Positions 16,468 through 24,124 of a stretch of DNA of 64,000 nt are shown here, one piece after another. Source of the DNA: DAOUKH01 sp965261455 (lineage in GTDB: Bacteria; Chloroflexota; Dehalococcoidia; SHYB01). Every line of letters begins with the position of its first letter. Position 1 is the first letter of the stretch. A model generated the notes under the pieces. That model ran no database searches. It saw only the letters and a program-made list of their open reading frames with translations, and had not been told where the DNA came from. Made by a program: the position numbers and the translations under genes. The stretch is from the NCBI GenBank assembly GCA_965261455.1, contig OZ253453.1:3038001-3102000 (forward strand), in the 5' to 3' direction.

Positions 16468-16710
16468 GTGAAACCTACGAAGAGGATCAAAGTCGGCGAT
16501 AGAGAAGTCAACGCCAGGGAAGAGGACTTCGAGATCGTCCGCGAGGACTGGAACGAGTACAGGCTTCTCGACGGCGGCTCGGTCCGTGTGAAGACTACGG
16601 TCGCAAGAATCTTCCGCGTGCTGGACGACGATGGACGCCCCCTCCACGACCAGGACGGCGACCCTCAGGTCGTCGTGCGCCACAACACGCAGATCGTCGC
16701 GGCGGACTAA
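16468..16710 (+). CDS. Small hypothetical protein, 80 residues
   Basis: The start is the GTG at 16468, preceded by GGGAG. The protein is highly charged and predicted to be mostly beta strand (KRIKVGDREVNAREEDFEIV, then EYRLLDGGSVRVKTTVARIFRV). A TACAAT hexamer at 16424-16429 could be a -10 element. I know no function for it. It is transcribed towards nadB, with stops only six bases apart. Confidence 0.65.
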   Translation: MKPTKRIKVGDREVNAREEDFEIVREDWNEYRLLDGGSVRVKTTVARIFRVLDDDGRPLHDQDGDPQVVVRHNTQIVAAD

Positions 16711-16716
16711 CGCTCC

Positions 16717-18264
16717 CTACCCCGTGTAGACGAGGCGGCGCTCCCAGGCGCGGGACGTGTGGGGGAAGTCCGTTCGGGTGTGGGCGCCGCGGCTCTCTTC
16801 GCGGGCCAGCGCCGATTCGGCGACGAGCCGAGCGGTGACGATGGCGTTGCGAAGGTCGTAGCCGGGGCGGTCCTCCGGTTCGGGAAGCGCCGTCTGCCAC
16901 GCCGTTAGCGTGTTCACCGCGTGAGTGAGCCCGTCCGCGTCGCGCTCGATGCCGACGTGGTCCCACATCAGCGCCTGAAGTGCCTCCAGGCTGGGGACGG
17001 GATAGGCGCGCGGGTCGATCTCGCGGGCGGGCAGAACGCGGCGTTCCTCTCGGCGGACGGGTGGCTCTTCGACGGCCGATCTAGCCGCCCCTAAGGCCTC
17101 GTCCACCATGCGCCGCGCGAAGACCAGCGTTTCGAGGAGTGAGTTGCTGGCGAGACGGTTCGCCCCGTGCGCTCCGGTGCATGCGGTCTCTCCCGCCGCG
17201 AGGAGGCCGGGGACGTTGGTGCGTCCGTCCGGAGTCACCCGCAGGCCGCCCATCATGTAGTGGGCCGCCGGGGCTACGGGAATAGGCTCCTTGGTGATGT
17301 CGAGGCCGTACTGAAGGCAGAACTGGTAGATCGAAGGAAAACGGGAGGTGACCGTGAGGGGATCGAGGTGGCGTACGTCGAGCAGGACGTTGTCGGTGCC
17401 CGACGCCCGCATCTCGGCCACCATCGCCCGCGCCACGACATCGCGCGCCGCCAACTCTCCGTCCACGTCGTACCGCTCCATGAACCGCCGCCCCCCGGCG
17501 TCGAGCAAGATGCCGCCCTCGCCGCGCACCGCCTCCGAGATGAGGAAGGGAGGCGCGCCGGGCAGCCGCAGGGCGGTGGGGTGGAACTGGAAGAACTCCA
17601 TGTCCATCACCTCGGCGCCGGCCCGAAACCCCAAGGCGGCGCCGTCGCCGGTCACCACGCTGGAGTTGGTGGTGATGCGGTAGATGCGGCCCGCTCCGCC
17701 CGTGGCGAGGACGAGGTGCTCACAGGAGACCCGCTCCCGCGTGCCGGTTCCGAGGTCGAGCACGTCCAGGCCGCGCACCGCGCCGTCTTCGACGACGGCG
17801 TCGGTCGCCAGCGCGAACTCGCGGATGGGGATGCCCTGGAGGTGGGCCGCGTCGAGCAGCGTGGTCTCGATGTGCCTGCCGGTCGCGTCACCGCCGGCAT
17901 GGAGGACGCGGGGCATGGAGTGCGCCCCCTCCCGCGCGAGGACGATCGCGCCCTCCATTGAGTCGAACGGCACGCCCAGCCGGATCAGATCGGCGATGCG
18001 GTCGGGGGCGTCGCGGGTCAGAATCTCGACGTTGGCGGGATCGCAAAGGCCCGCGCCGGCGCGGGCGGTGTCGTCGGCGTGCCGCCGGGGCGTGTCGCCG
18101 GGGCCGATGGGCGCCGCGATGCCGCCCTGGGCGTACTGCGTGTTGCAGTCCTGCACGCTGCCCTTGGTGAGGACGAGTACGCTAGCCGACTCCGAGGCAA
18201 GGAGCGCGGTATAGAGTCCGGCGATGCCGGAGCCGACGATGACGAAGTCGTAATGCGCTTCCAA
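16717..18264 (-). CDS. nadB: L-aspartate oxidase
   Basis: Catalyses the FAD-dependent oxidation of L-aspartate to iminoaspartate, the first step of de novo NAD synthesis. The 515-residue length is normal. The FAD-binding GSGIAG lies at residues 11-16, followed by the family segment QYAQGGIAAPIGPGDTP. Further on are HFHPTAL-like FFQFHPTALRLPGAPPFLIS, the HYMMGGLRV motif, and GETACTGAHGANRLASNSLLE near residue 375. The C-terminal helical domain is complete. It lies 25 bases downstream of nadA, so the two enzymes that share the unstable iminoaspartate are co-expressed. No nadC is in the window. Confidence 0.95.
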   Translation of the reverse strand: MEAHYDFVIVGSGIAGLYTALLASESASVLVLTKGSVQDCNTQYAQGGIAAPIGPGDTPRRHADDTARAGAGLCDPANVEILTRDAPDRIADLIRLGVPFDSMEGAIVLAREGAHSMPRVLHAGGDATGRHIETTLLDAAHLQGIPIREFALATDAVVEDGAVRGLDVLDLGTGTRERVSCEHLVLATGGAGRIYRITTNSSVVTGDGAALGFRAGAEVMDMEFFQFHPTALRLPGAPPFLISEAVRGEGGILLDAGGRRFMERYDVDGELAARDVVARAMVAEMRASGTDNVLLDVRHLDPLTVTSRFPSIYQFCLQYGLDITKEPIPVAPAAHYMMGGLRVTPDGRTNVPGLLAAGETACTGAHGANRLASNSLLETLVFARRMVDEALGAARSAVEEPPVRREERRVLPAREIDPRAYPVPSLEALQALMWDHVGIERDADGLTHAVNTLTAWQTALPEPEDRPGYDLRNAIVTARLVAESALAREESRGAHTRTDFPHTSRAWERRLVYTG

Positions 18265-18289
18265 ACGCCGTGCTCCAGGTCAGCGCTCG

Positions 18290-19480
18290 CTAGGTGGTGG
18301 CGAGCATCCGTTCCAGGGCCACTTTGGCCCAGTGCGTCACCGTCTCGTCCACCGATACCTGGTTGACGACCTCGCCCTCGGCGAGGGCCTCGATTACCCA
18401 GGCGAGGTAGGCGGGATGGATGCGGTACATCGTCGAGCAGGGGCAGATGACCGGATCGAGACAGAAGATGGTCTTGTCGGGATGCTCGGCGGCGAGGCGG
18501 TTCACCAGGTTGATCTCGGTGCCCACGGCCCAGCAGCCGCCGGCGGGCGCGGCAGAGACCGTCTCGATAATGTATTCCGTCGAACCGATGTAGTCGGCGG
18601 CCTGCGCGACCTCCAACTCGCACTCGGGGTGGACGATGACGTTGAGGCCGGGGAAGCGTTTCCGGGCCTCTTCGATCTGCCCCACGGTAAACCGCTTGTG
18701 CACCGAGCAATGGCCCCGCCAGAGGATGAACGACGCCCGTCGGAGCGCGTCTTCCGTATTGCCGCCCAGCGGCTGGAAGGGGTCCCAGACGACGGTGTCG
18801 TCGGGGGAGTAGCCCATCTTGACCGCCGTGTTGCGGCCCAGGTGTTGGTCGGGGAAGAACAGCACCTTGGGGGAGCGTTCCAGCGCCCATTGGACGACGG
18901 CCTCGGCGTTGCTCGACGTGCAGACGACGCCGCCGTTGGCGCCGCAGAACGCCTTCAGCGCCGCCGTCGAGTTCATGTAGGTCACCGGCGTAACCGAGCC
19001 CGCGACGCCCTCGATGGCCTGCAACTGGTCCCAGCACTCGAAGACGTCTTCGGTGGGGGCCATGTCGGCCATCGAGCAGCCCGCGGAGAGATTGGGCAGA
19101 ATGACCTTCTGGTGGGGGCCGCTGAGCACGTCGGCGCTCTCGGCCATGAAGTGCACGCCGCAGAAGATGATGTAGTCGGCCTCGGGGTGGGCCGCGGCGC
19201 TGCGGGCCAGCTTGAACGAATCGCCGCGGAAGTCGGCGTAGCGGATGACCTCGTCGCGCTGGTAGTGATGCCCCAAGATAGCGAGGCGCGCGCCGAGCTT
19301 CGCCCGCGCCTCCGCGATGCGCCGGTGGGTTTCCTCCTCCGGCATACCGAGATAGCGGCCGGGAAGCCGCGACGAGGTCTTCGTCGAGAGCTCCGTGCGG
19401 TAGAGGAGGTCTTGCAGCGAGCGGTCCGCATCGCAGCCCTTCCCGACGGTAAGCTTCTCCTGCGCGACGTTGAGGGTCAT
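18290..19480 (-). CDS. nadA: Quinolinate synthase
   Basis: Condenses iminoaspartate with dihydroxyacetone phosphate to quinolinate using a 4Fe-4S cluster. I start at the ATG at 19480, giving 396 residues; the open frame continues to 19693 but that part overlaps the miaB gene and is not family-like. Marks include LAILGHHYQRDEVI, FCGVHFMAESADVLS, a cysteine in GCSMADMAP, a second in FCGANGG and a third in VICPCSTMY, consistent with the three cluster-binding cysteines. The PDQHLGRNTA and HPECELEV segments are also typical. It is followed by nadB and preceded by miaB 44 bases upstream, forming a likely miaB-nadA-nadB unit of two Fe-S enzymes and a flavoenzyme. Confidence 0.95.
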   Translation of the reverse strand: MTLNVAQEKLTVGKGCDADRSLQDLLYRTELSTKTSSRLPGRYLGMPEEETHRRIAEARAKLGARLAILGHHYQRDEVIRYADFRGDSFKLARSAAAHPEADYIIFCGVHFMAESADVLSGPHQKVILPNLSAGCSMADMAPTEDVFECWDQLQAIEGVAGSVTPVTYMNSTAALKAFCGANGGVVCTSSNAEAVVQWALERSPKVLFFPDQHLGRNTAVKMGYSPDDTVVWDPFQPLGGNTEDALRRASFILWRGHCSVHKRFTVGQIEEARKRFPGLNVIVHPECELEVAQAADYIGSTEYIIETVSAAPAGGCWAVGTEINLVNRLAAEHPDKTIFCLDPVICPCSTMYRIHPAYLAWVIEALAEGEVVNQVSVDETVTHWAKVALERMLATT

Positions 19481-19524
19481 ATCGCCACCGACCCTTTCTT
19501 CTGCTTGTCTCCCGTTGCCTTGCG

Positions 19525-20838
19525 TTAGCGGGCGGCGCCGGCGAGTTCCAAGCGCAGGCCCCCGCGACGCGGCGTGCTGCCGGTCAGCGAGAACGGCGAC
19601 GCCTCGCGGATGGTCACGTTGACCAGCTCGCCGTGATACCGCTCGCCGCCGTCCACGTACACCAGCTTGTTGGAGCGCGTGCGGCCATGCCACCGAACGC
19701 CCTTGCGGTCCTCGATGAGGATCTCCTCCTCGCGCCCGACGTACGCCTTGTTGATCTCGTGGCCGATCTCGTTCTGCACCGCCTCCAACGCGGCGTTGCG
19801 GCGCTTCTTCTCCTCCGCCGGCACGTCGTCGGGCTGCTTCCTTGAGGCAATCGTGCCCGGCCGCACCGAATACGAGGCGATATGCACTTTGTCGAACCGC
19901 ACCCGCCGGACGAGGTCGACGGTTTGCTCGAACTGGGCCTCGGTCTCCGCTGGGAAGCCGACGATGATGTCCGTCGTCAGGCCGGCATTGGGCATGACCT
20001 GCCGGATGCGGTCCGCCTTCTCTAGGTATTGCTCGCGGGTGTAGCCGCGCCGCATCGCTTCGAGCACGGCGTTGTCCCCCGCCTGCACGGGCAGGTTGAT
20101 GAACTCGCAGACCTTATCGAGCCCGGCCACGGCGTCGATGATGCGGTCGCTCATATCGTTGGGGTGGGAGGTGAGGAAGCGGATGCGCTTCAGACCGCGG
20201 ACCTCGTTGACCGCTTCGAGGAGGTCGGCGAGGTCGGGCGCGCCGGGGAGGTCGTGGCCGTAGGAGTCCACGTTCTGCCCGAGCAGGGTGACTTCCTTGA
20301 CGCCGCGCGCCGTCAGCATCTCGGTCTCGCGGACGAGCTCATCGACGGGGCGGCTGCGCTCCCGTCCACGGCGGTAGGGGATGATGCAGAAGGTGCAGAA
20401 CTTGTCGCAGCCGTGGATGATCGGGATGAAGGTGGCGACCGAGGGGGTGCTGGGAATGAGGGGCGCCGAGGTGTCGAGGCACGTCCCATCCTGGGCCTCG
20501 ACGAGGCGGATGATGGGGCCGAACTCCTGAGGCCGCATGAAGCAATCGGCATGAGGGAAGCGGCGTTCGAGGTCGCTCGTATCGGGGCCGACCATGCACC
20601 CCATCAGGCCGATCAGCTTCTCGGGGTGCTCTCGTTTCAGACCTCGAAGCGAGCCGAGGCGACCCGCGGCCTTGTCCTCCGCGCCCTGCCGCACCACGCA
20701 GCTATTGAGCACGATGACGTCGGCGCGCTCCATGACCGGCTCCGGCTTGCATCCCAGGCGGTCGAACGCGTTCGCCAGCCGCTCGGAGTCGGCCACGTTC
20801 ATCTGACAACCTATGGTCCAGATGTGATACGTCGTCAT
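19525..20838 (-). CDS. miaB: tRNA-2-methylthio-N6-dimethylallyladenosine synthase
   Basis: Radical-SAM methylthiotransferase that adds the 2-methylthio group to i6A37 of tRNAs reading UNN codons. The 437-residue length fits MiaB. The N-terminal UPF0004 domain begins YHIWTIGCQMNVADSERL, with further cysteines at VLNSCVVRQGA and LMGCMVG. The radical-SAM motif CDKFCTFCIIPYRRGRE is near residue 147, and a TRAM domain closes the protein. The protein needs two 4Fe-4S clusters. A CRP-like palindrome overlaps the start codon (listed separately). It leads the likely miaB-nadA-nadB transcript. Confidence 0.95.
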   Translation of the reverse strand: MTTYHIWTIGCQMNVADSERLANAFDRLGCKPEPVMERADVIVLNSCVVRQGAEDKAAGRLGSLRGLKREHPEKLIGLMGCMVGPDTSDLERRFPHADCFMRPQEFGPIIRLVEAQDGTCLDTSAPLIPSTPSVATFIPIIHGCDKFCTFCIIPYRRGRERSRPVDELVRETEMLTARGVKEVTLLGQNVDSYGHDLPGAPDLADLLEAVNEVRGLKRIRFLTSHPNDMSDRIIDAVAGLDKVCEFINLPVQAGDNAVLEAMRRGYTREQYLEKADRIRQVMPNAGLTTDIIVGFPAETEAQFEQTVDLVRRVRFDKVHIASYSVRPGTIASRKQPDDVPAEEKKRRNAALEAVQNEIGHEINKAYVGREEEILIEDRKGVRWHGRTRSNKLVYVDGGERYHGELVNVTIREASPFSLTGSTPRRGGLRLELAGAAR

Positions 20839-20855
20839 TGTGATTCACGTCACAA
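20838..20855. promoter_or_regulatory. CRP-like palindrome at the miaB start
   Basis: The arms ttgtga and tcacaa are perfect complements separated by six bases, matching the TGTGA-N6-TCACA pattern bound by CRP/FNR-family regulators. The site abuts the first base of the miaB start codon, a position where a bound protein would block transcription or initiation. No CRP-family gene is in the window, so this is a sequence match only. Confidence 0.4.
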
Positions 20856-20930
20856 AGTCGGCCCTGTTTTAGGGTACACGAATACCCCTGCGGCTCAATC
20901 TTCGACCGGGAACCATGGAGGTCCAGCTAC

Positions 20931-21021
20931 TGGCGGAGGGAATGGGATTTGAACCCATGTGGGGCGCGAACCCCTCCCGCTTAGCAGGCGGGCGCACTAG
21001 ACCAGGCTATGCGATCCCTCC
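20931..21021 (-). tRNA. tRNA-Ser (GCT anticodon)
   Basis: The reverse strand folds into a class II tRNA: acceptor arm GGAGGGA pairing with TCCCTCC, a long variable arm, the T-loop GGTTCAAATCC and an encoded CCA end. The anticodon loop reads CTGCTAA, giving GCT, which decodes AGC and AGU. The gene lies between miaB and a broken acetyltransferase, all on the same strand. Confidence 0.95.
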
Positions 21022-21079
21022 ATGAAAAGCCCACTATAGCACCGGCAGGATGTTGGGGGAAGGGTAAGGAAGGGGGTGC

Positions 21080-21303
21080 TCAGTGCGCGCACTCCTCCCT
21101 GAGCAGACCGTAGAGCAGCGTGTCCCACCGACGCCCTTTGAAACGCTCGTTTTGGCGAAGGCGGCCTTCGAGCTTGAAGCCGACCTTTTTCAGCACCCAC
21201 GCCGACGCCGCGTTGTCGGCGATGCACCAGGGCCGTTCGTCTCGCCCGTCCTCAAGTCGCGCAGCACCAGCCGCTCGGTCTCGATGCGCATCGCCGTGCC
21301 CAT
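21080..21303 (-). pseudogene. GNAT acetyltransferase pseudogene with internal deletion
   Basis: The first codons from 21303 read MGTAMRIETERLVLRDLRT, the standard start of a RimJ/RimL-type GNAT acetyltransferase. The frame then breaks. A second frame ending at the stop at 21080 reads DNAASAWVLKKVGFKLEG, then KGRRWDTLLYGLL, the standard GNAT C-terminus. About 100 central residues, including the acetyl-CoA-binding loop, are missing and the two ends are out of frame. It is non-functional and sits between tRNA-Ser and the SDR gene. Confidence 0.75.
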
Positions 21304-21347
21304 GTCCGGTATTATGCGCGGAGCCGGCAGGCTAGAGGAGGCGCGGC

Positions 21348-22163
21348 ATGGACCCTTCGAGCATTCTGTTGACCGACAAGGTTGCGATCGTTACTGGGGG
21401 TGGCGACGGTATCGGAAAGGGCATCGCCCTGACCTTCGCCCGCTTCGGGGCTAATGTGGTGATCGCCGACAAGATAGCCAAGCGTGGCGACGCGGTCGCC
21501 GACGAGGTCTGTGGCCTCGGCCGTAAAGGAGTGGCCATCACCACCGACATCCGCGACTACGATCAGGTGACCGCGCTGGTGGAGCAGACGGTGAGCGATC
21601 TGGGCGGCGTCGACATCCTGGTCAACAACGCGGGCGGCACGCGCTACGCTCAGTTCATGGAGTTGGGCGGCCCGGTGGCGTGGAAGAAGCACATCGACCT
21701 GAACTTTAACGGGCTGTTCGGCCCGACGGAGCAGGCGGTGCAGGCGATGATCGCGGGCGGCCGCAAGGGGTCGATCATCAACATATCGAGCATCGAAGGG
21801 CTACGCGCGGCGCCAAACTTCTCCGTCTACGCGGCGTGCAAGGCGGGAATGATCAACTTCACGCGGACGCTGGCGCTCGAACTCGCCGACCACGGTATCC
21901 GCATCAACGCTATCGCTCCCGACGTCATCGACACGCCGCATACGGCCGAGTTCGGGGCGCAGGCGGACCCGAGCCCCGACCGTTTCCGGGGCATTCCGAT
22001 GCGGCGGCAGGGGAGCGTCGATGAGGTGGCCGGCGCCTGCGTCTTCCTCGCCTCGGAGATGGCCTCATACATCACGGGGACCACCCTGAGCGTCGACGGC
22101 GGCACCGCCGCCAGCAGCGGCTGGGTCCGCTCGGAAGCCGGCGCCTGGACCAACTTGCCCTAA
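21348..22163 (+). CDS. SDR family oxidoreductase
   Basis: A 271-residue classical short-chain dehydrogenase/reductase. The cofactor motif TGGGDGIG is at about residues 16-23, NNAGG near residue 92, the catalytic serine in NISSIEG and the YAACK catalytic pair (Y...K) near residues 160-164. The C-terminal ITGTTLSVDGG block is typical. The Asp in VVIADK after the second strand favours NAD(H) over NADP(H). Its stop is seven bases before the ATG of the UGSC selenoprotein gene, so the two form a likely operon and may act on related substrates. The start ATG at 21348 follows a GAGGAGGCGCGGC ribosome site. Confidence 0.92.
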   Translation: MDPSSILLTDKVAIVTGGGDGIGKGIALTFARFGANVVIADKIAKRGDAVADEVCGLGRKGVAITTDIRDYDQVTALVEQTVSDLGGVDILVNNAGGTRYAQFMELGGPVAWKKHIDLNFNGLFGPTEQAVQAMIAGGRKGSIINISSIEGLRAAPNFSVYAACKAGMINFTRTLALELADHGIRINAIAPDVIDTPHTAEFGAQADPSPDRFRGIPMRRQGSVDEVAGACVFLASEMASYITGTTLSVDGGTAASSGWVRSEAGAWTNLP

Positions 22164-22170
22164 CGCCATC

Positions 22171-23865
22171 ATGCCGAACGAACCGGCATACGACGTCGTC
22201 TGGCCGCTGGCGCCGCGGGAGCGCCGCGCGTTGCGTCCCGCGCCTCGGCCCGACGGCCTGAACGGCAAGACCATCGGCTTTCTGTGGAACGGCCTGTTCA
22301 AGGGCGACCGCATGTTCGAGCTGATGAAGGAAGTCCTCGCCCAACGGGCGCCCGACGCGCGCTTCGTGGACTGGGACGCCTTCGGCAATATCCACGGCGC
22401 CGATGAGCGCGAGGTGATGGCGCGCGTGCCCGACACGCTCCGCGAGTTGGGGGTGGACGTCGTCGTCGCCGCCGTGGGCTCCTGAGGGAGCTGCACGCCC
22501 GCCGTGGTGCGGGCCAGCGTCGAGGCGGAGCGCGCCGGCGTGCCCTCGGTCTCCGTCGTCGCTTCGGCTTTCATGGGGCAAGCGGCCACGGTAGCCCGCG
22601 GCCTCGGCGTCGAGGCGCTGCCGTCGGTCGAGTATCCCGGCGTCATTGCCACCGACCCGCCCGAAGCCTTCCGCGGCAAGGTCCTCGCCCTCGCCGACGG
22701 CCTGACCGACGCCTTCTCGCAGCCGTTGGGTCTCGCGGGCGAGGAGGCCGAGCCCGCTCCCCGCGACATCGTCTTTCGCGGCCCGCTCGACGCGGTCCAG
22801 GAGCGCTTCGAGTCCCTGCTGTGGACCGACGGGCTCCCCATCGTCCCGCCGACGGTCGAGCGGGTCGGCGCGTTCCTGCGCTGCACTAGGCGCGACCCCG
22901 ACGAGGCCCTTGGGACACTCGCTCCCGACAATCGGCTTGCAACGGTCTGGAGCGTCGCCGTCAACGGGGTGATGGCGGGGTGCCGCCCCGAGTACATGCC
23001 GGTCCTCATCGCGGCGGTCGAGGCTATCGCCGACCCCGAGTTCCGCATCGAGGACGCGGGCAGCACGCCGGGGTGGGAGCCGCTGGCGATCATCGGCGGC
23101 CCGGTGATCGAAGACCTGGGCTTCGCCACCGGCGCGGGACTGTTGCGCGTCGGCAACCGTGCCAACACCAGCGTGGGGCGCTTCCTCCGTCTCTACATGC
23201 GCAACGTCGCCGGTCTACGGACGCCTCCGGGCAGCGGCGACAAGGCGGCCTTCGGCGCGACGTTCAACGTAGCGATCGCGGAGAACGAGGCGGCCGCCCG
23301 CGACCTCGGCTGGCCCACGTTCGCCCTGGACCGTGGCTTCGCGCCCGACGAAAGCGTCGTCACCGTACAGAGCGTGGTCAGCATCAGCCCCCCGATCTAC
23401 ACCATCGGCGACCGCCCCGAAGCGGTGCTTGGCATGCTCGCCGACGTGTTCGGTCCCGAGAACGAGTACTGGTCGTTCAACGCCGCCATCTTCGGGCGCT
23501 GGCATCCGCTGCTGGCGATGAGCCCGGCGACCGCTGGGGTGATCGCGCGCGGAGGCGTGTCCAAGGACGGCGTGCGCGAGTTCCTCTACGAGCGGACGAA
23601 GATTCCGGCGCGGCGGCTCCAGGAGTACGCCCGACGTGCCTCGACCTATGACTTCGACCTGCCCACGCTCGCGGCGGCAGGGTCCGCGCCCCCCGCCTAC
23701 GTCGAGTCGACCGACCCCGAGCGGCTCGTCCCCGTCTTCTCCAAACCGGAGTGGATCGGCCTCATGCTCGCGGGCGACCCCGAGAAGAACCAGTCGCGCG
23801 GCTTCGTGAACAACCACGAGCAAGGCCCGCCGGTCTCCCGCCGCGTCGAAGTGCCGCCGCGGTAG
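22171..23865 (+). CDS. UGSC family selenoprotein, with an in-frame UGA as selenocysteine
   Basis: Read through the TGA at 22483-22485, this is one 564-residue protein with selenocysteine at residue 105. The frame is identical on both sides of the TGA, and the codons around it spell AVGS-U-GSC, the motif that gives the UGSC family its name. The first part, to about residue 175, is an alpha/beta UGSC domain (KTIGFLWNGLFKGDRMFE, then DVVVAAVGS). A long C-terminal domain begins near DIVFRGPLDAVQERFESLLWTDGLPIVPPT. No stop codon interrupts the remaining 459 codons. A bacterial-type SECIS hairpin follows the UGA directly. The family was known from marine metagenomic selenoproteomes; its reaction is unknown, though a UxxC pair suggests redox or nucleophilic chemistry. 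It is co-directional with an SDR gene seven bases upstream. A standard gene caller would split it into two genes. Confidence 0.85.
22483..22518 (+). promoter_or_regulatory. Selenocysteine UGA codon with bacterial SECIS-like hairpin
   Basis: The recoded TGA is at 22483-22485. Four bases later a hairpin begins. The lower stem is gctg (22490-22493) with cagc (22515-22518), there is a three-base bulge cac (22494-22496), and the upper stem is gcccgc (22497-22502) with gcgggc (22509-22514). The apical loop is cgtggt, containing a GU. Stem, 5' bulge, GU loop and a loop about 17 bases after the UGA all agree with known bacterial SECIS elements recognised by SelB. Confidence 0.75.
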
Positions 23866-23934
23866 TCGCGGTGCTTGATCATTAGATGATTATCGCCAAG
23901 TGGTTGATAATTGCCGAGAGCCACCGGGTGTAGA

Positions 23935-24111
23935 ATGCGCGGCGCATCGAAGCTGCGGGTAGGGATCATAGACATGTACGAGGCTATCGCCGAGACCTTC
24001 GAAATCCTGGAGGACGAGGAGCTCATGGGCCAACTCCGCGGGAGCATTCGTGAGGCGAAGGAAGGGCGGACGCGACCGCTCGCCGAACTTCGCGCGGAGC
24101 TCGACGCGTAG
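23935..24111 (+). CDS. Small antitoxin-like protein (Phd/YefM C-terminal type), possibly truncated
   Basis: A 58-residue frame from the ATG at 23935. Its C-terminal half, AETFEILEDEELMGQLRGSI with EAKEGRTRPLAELRAEL, resembles the C-terminal toxin-binding tail of Phd/YefM-type antitoxins. The usual N-terminal DNA-binding domain is missing, and no RelE, Fic/Doc or PIN toxin gene is adjacent. A TAGAAT hexamer overlaps the ATG, so translation might instead begin at the ATG at 23974. It may be a solitary remnant or a short regulatory protein. The call is tentative. Confidence 0.5.
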   Translation: MRGASKLRVGIIDMYEAIAETFEILEDEELMGQLRGSIREAKEGRTRPLAELRAELDA

Positions 24112-24124
24112 CCGCCGCGCCGCG

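Noticed and set aside
18332..19528. A 398-codon plus-strand open frame
   Set aside because: Antisense shadow of nadA, with repetitive H, V, G and E-rich sequence.
22483..22485. A true stop, making the first part of the UGSC gene a pseudogene
   Set aside because: Frame and family similarity continue unbroken across it, the motif matches UGSC, and a SECIS-like hairpin follows. Many other genes here end in TGA, so the codon is not reassigned in general.
22065..23168. A 367-codon minus-strand open frame
   Set aside because: Antisense to the SDR and selenoprotein genes, with biased Ser, Ala and Arg composition.
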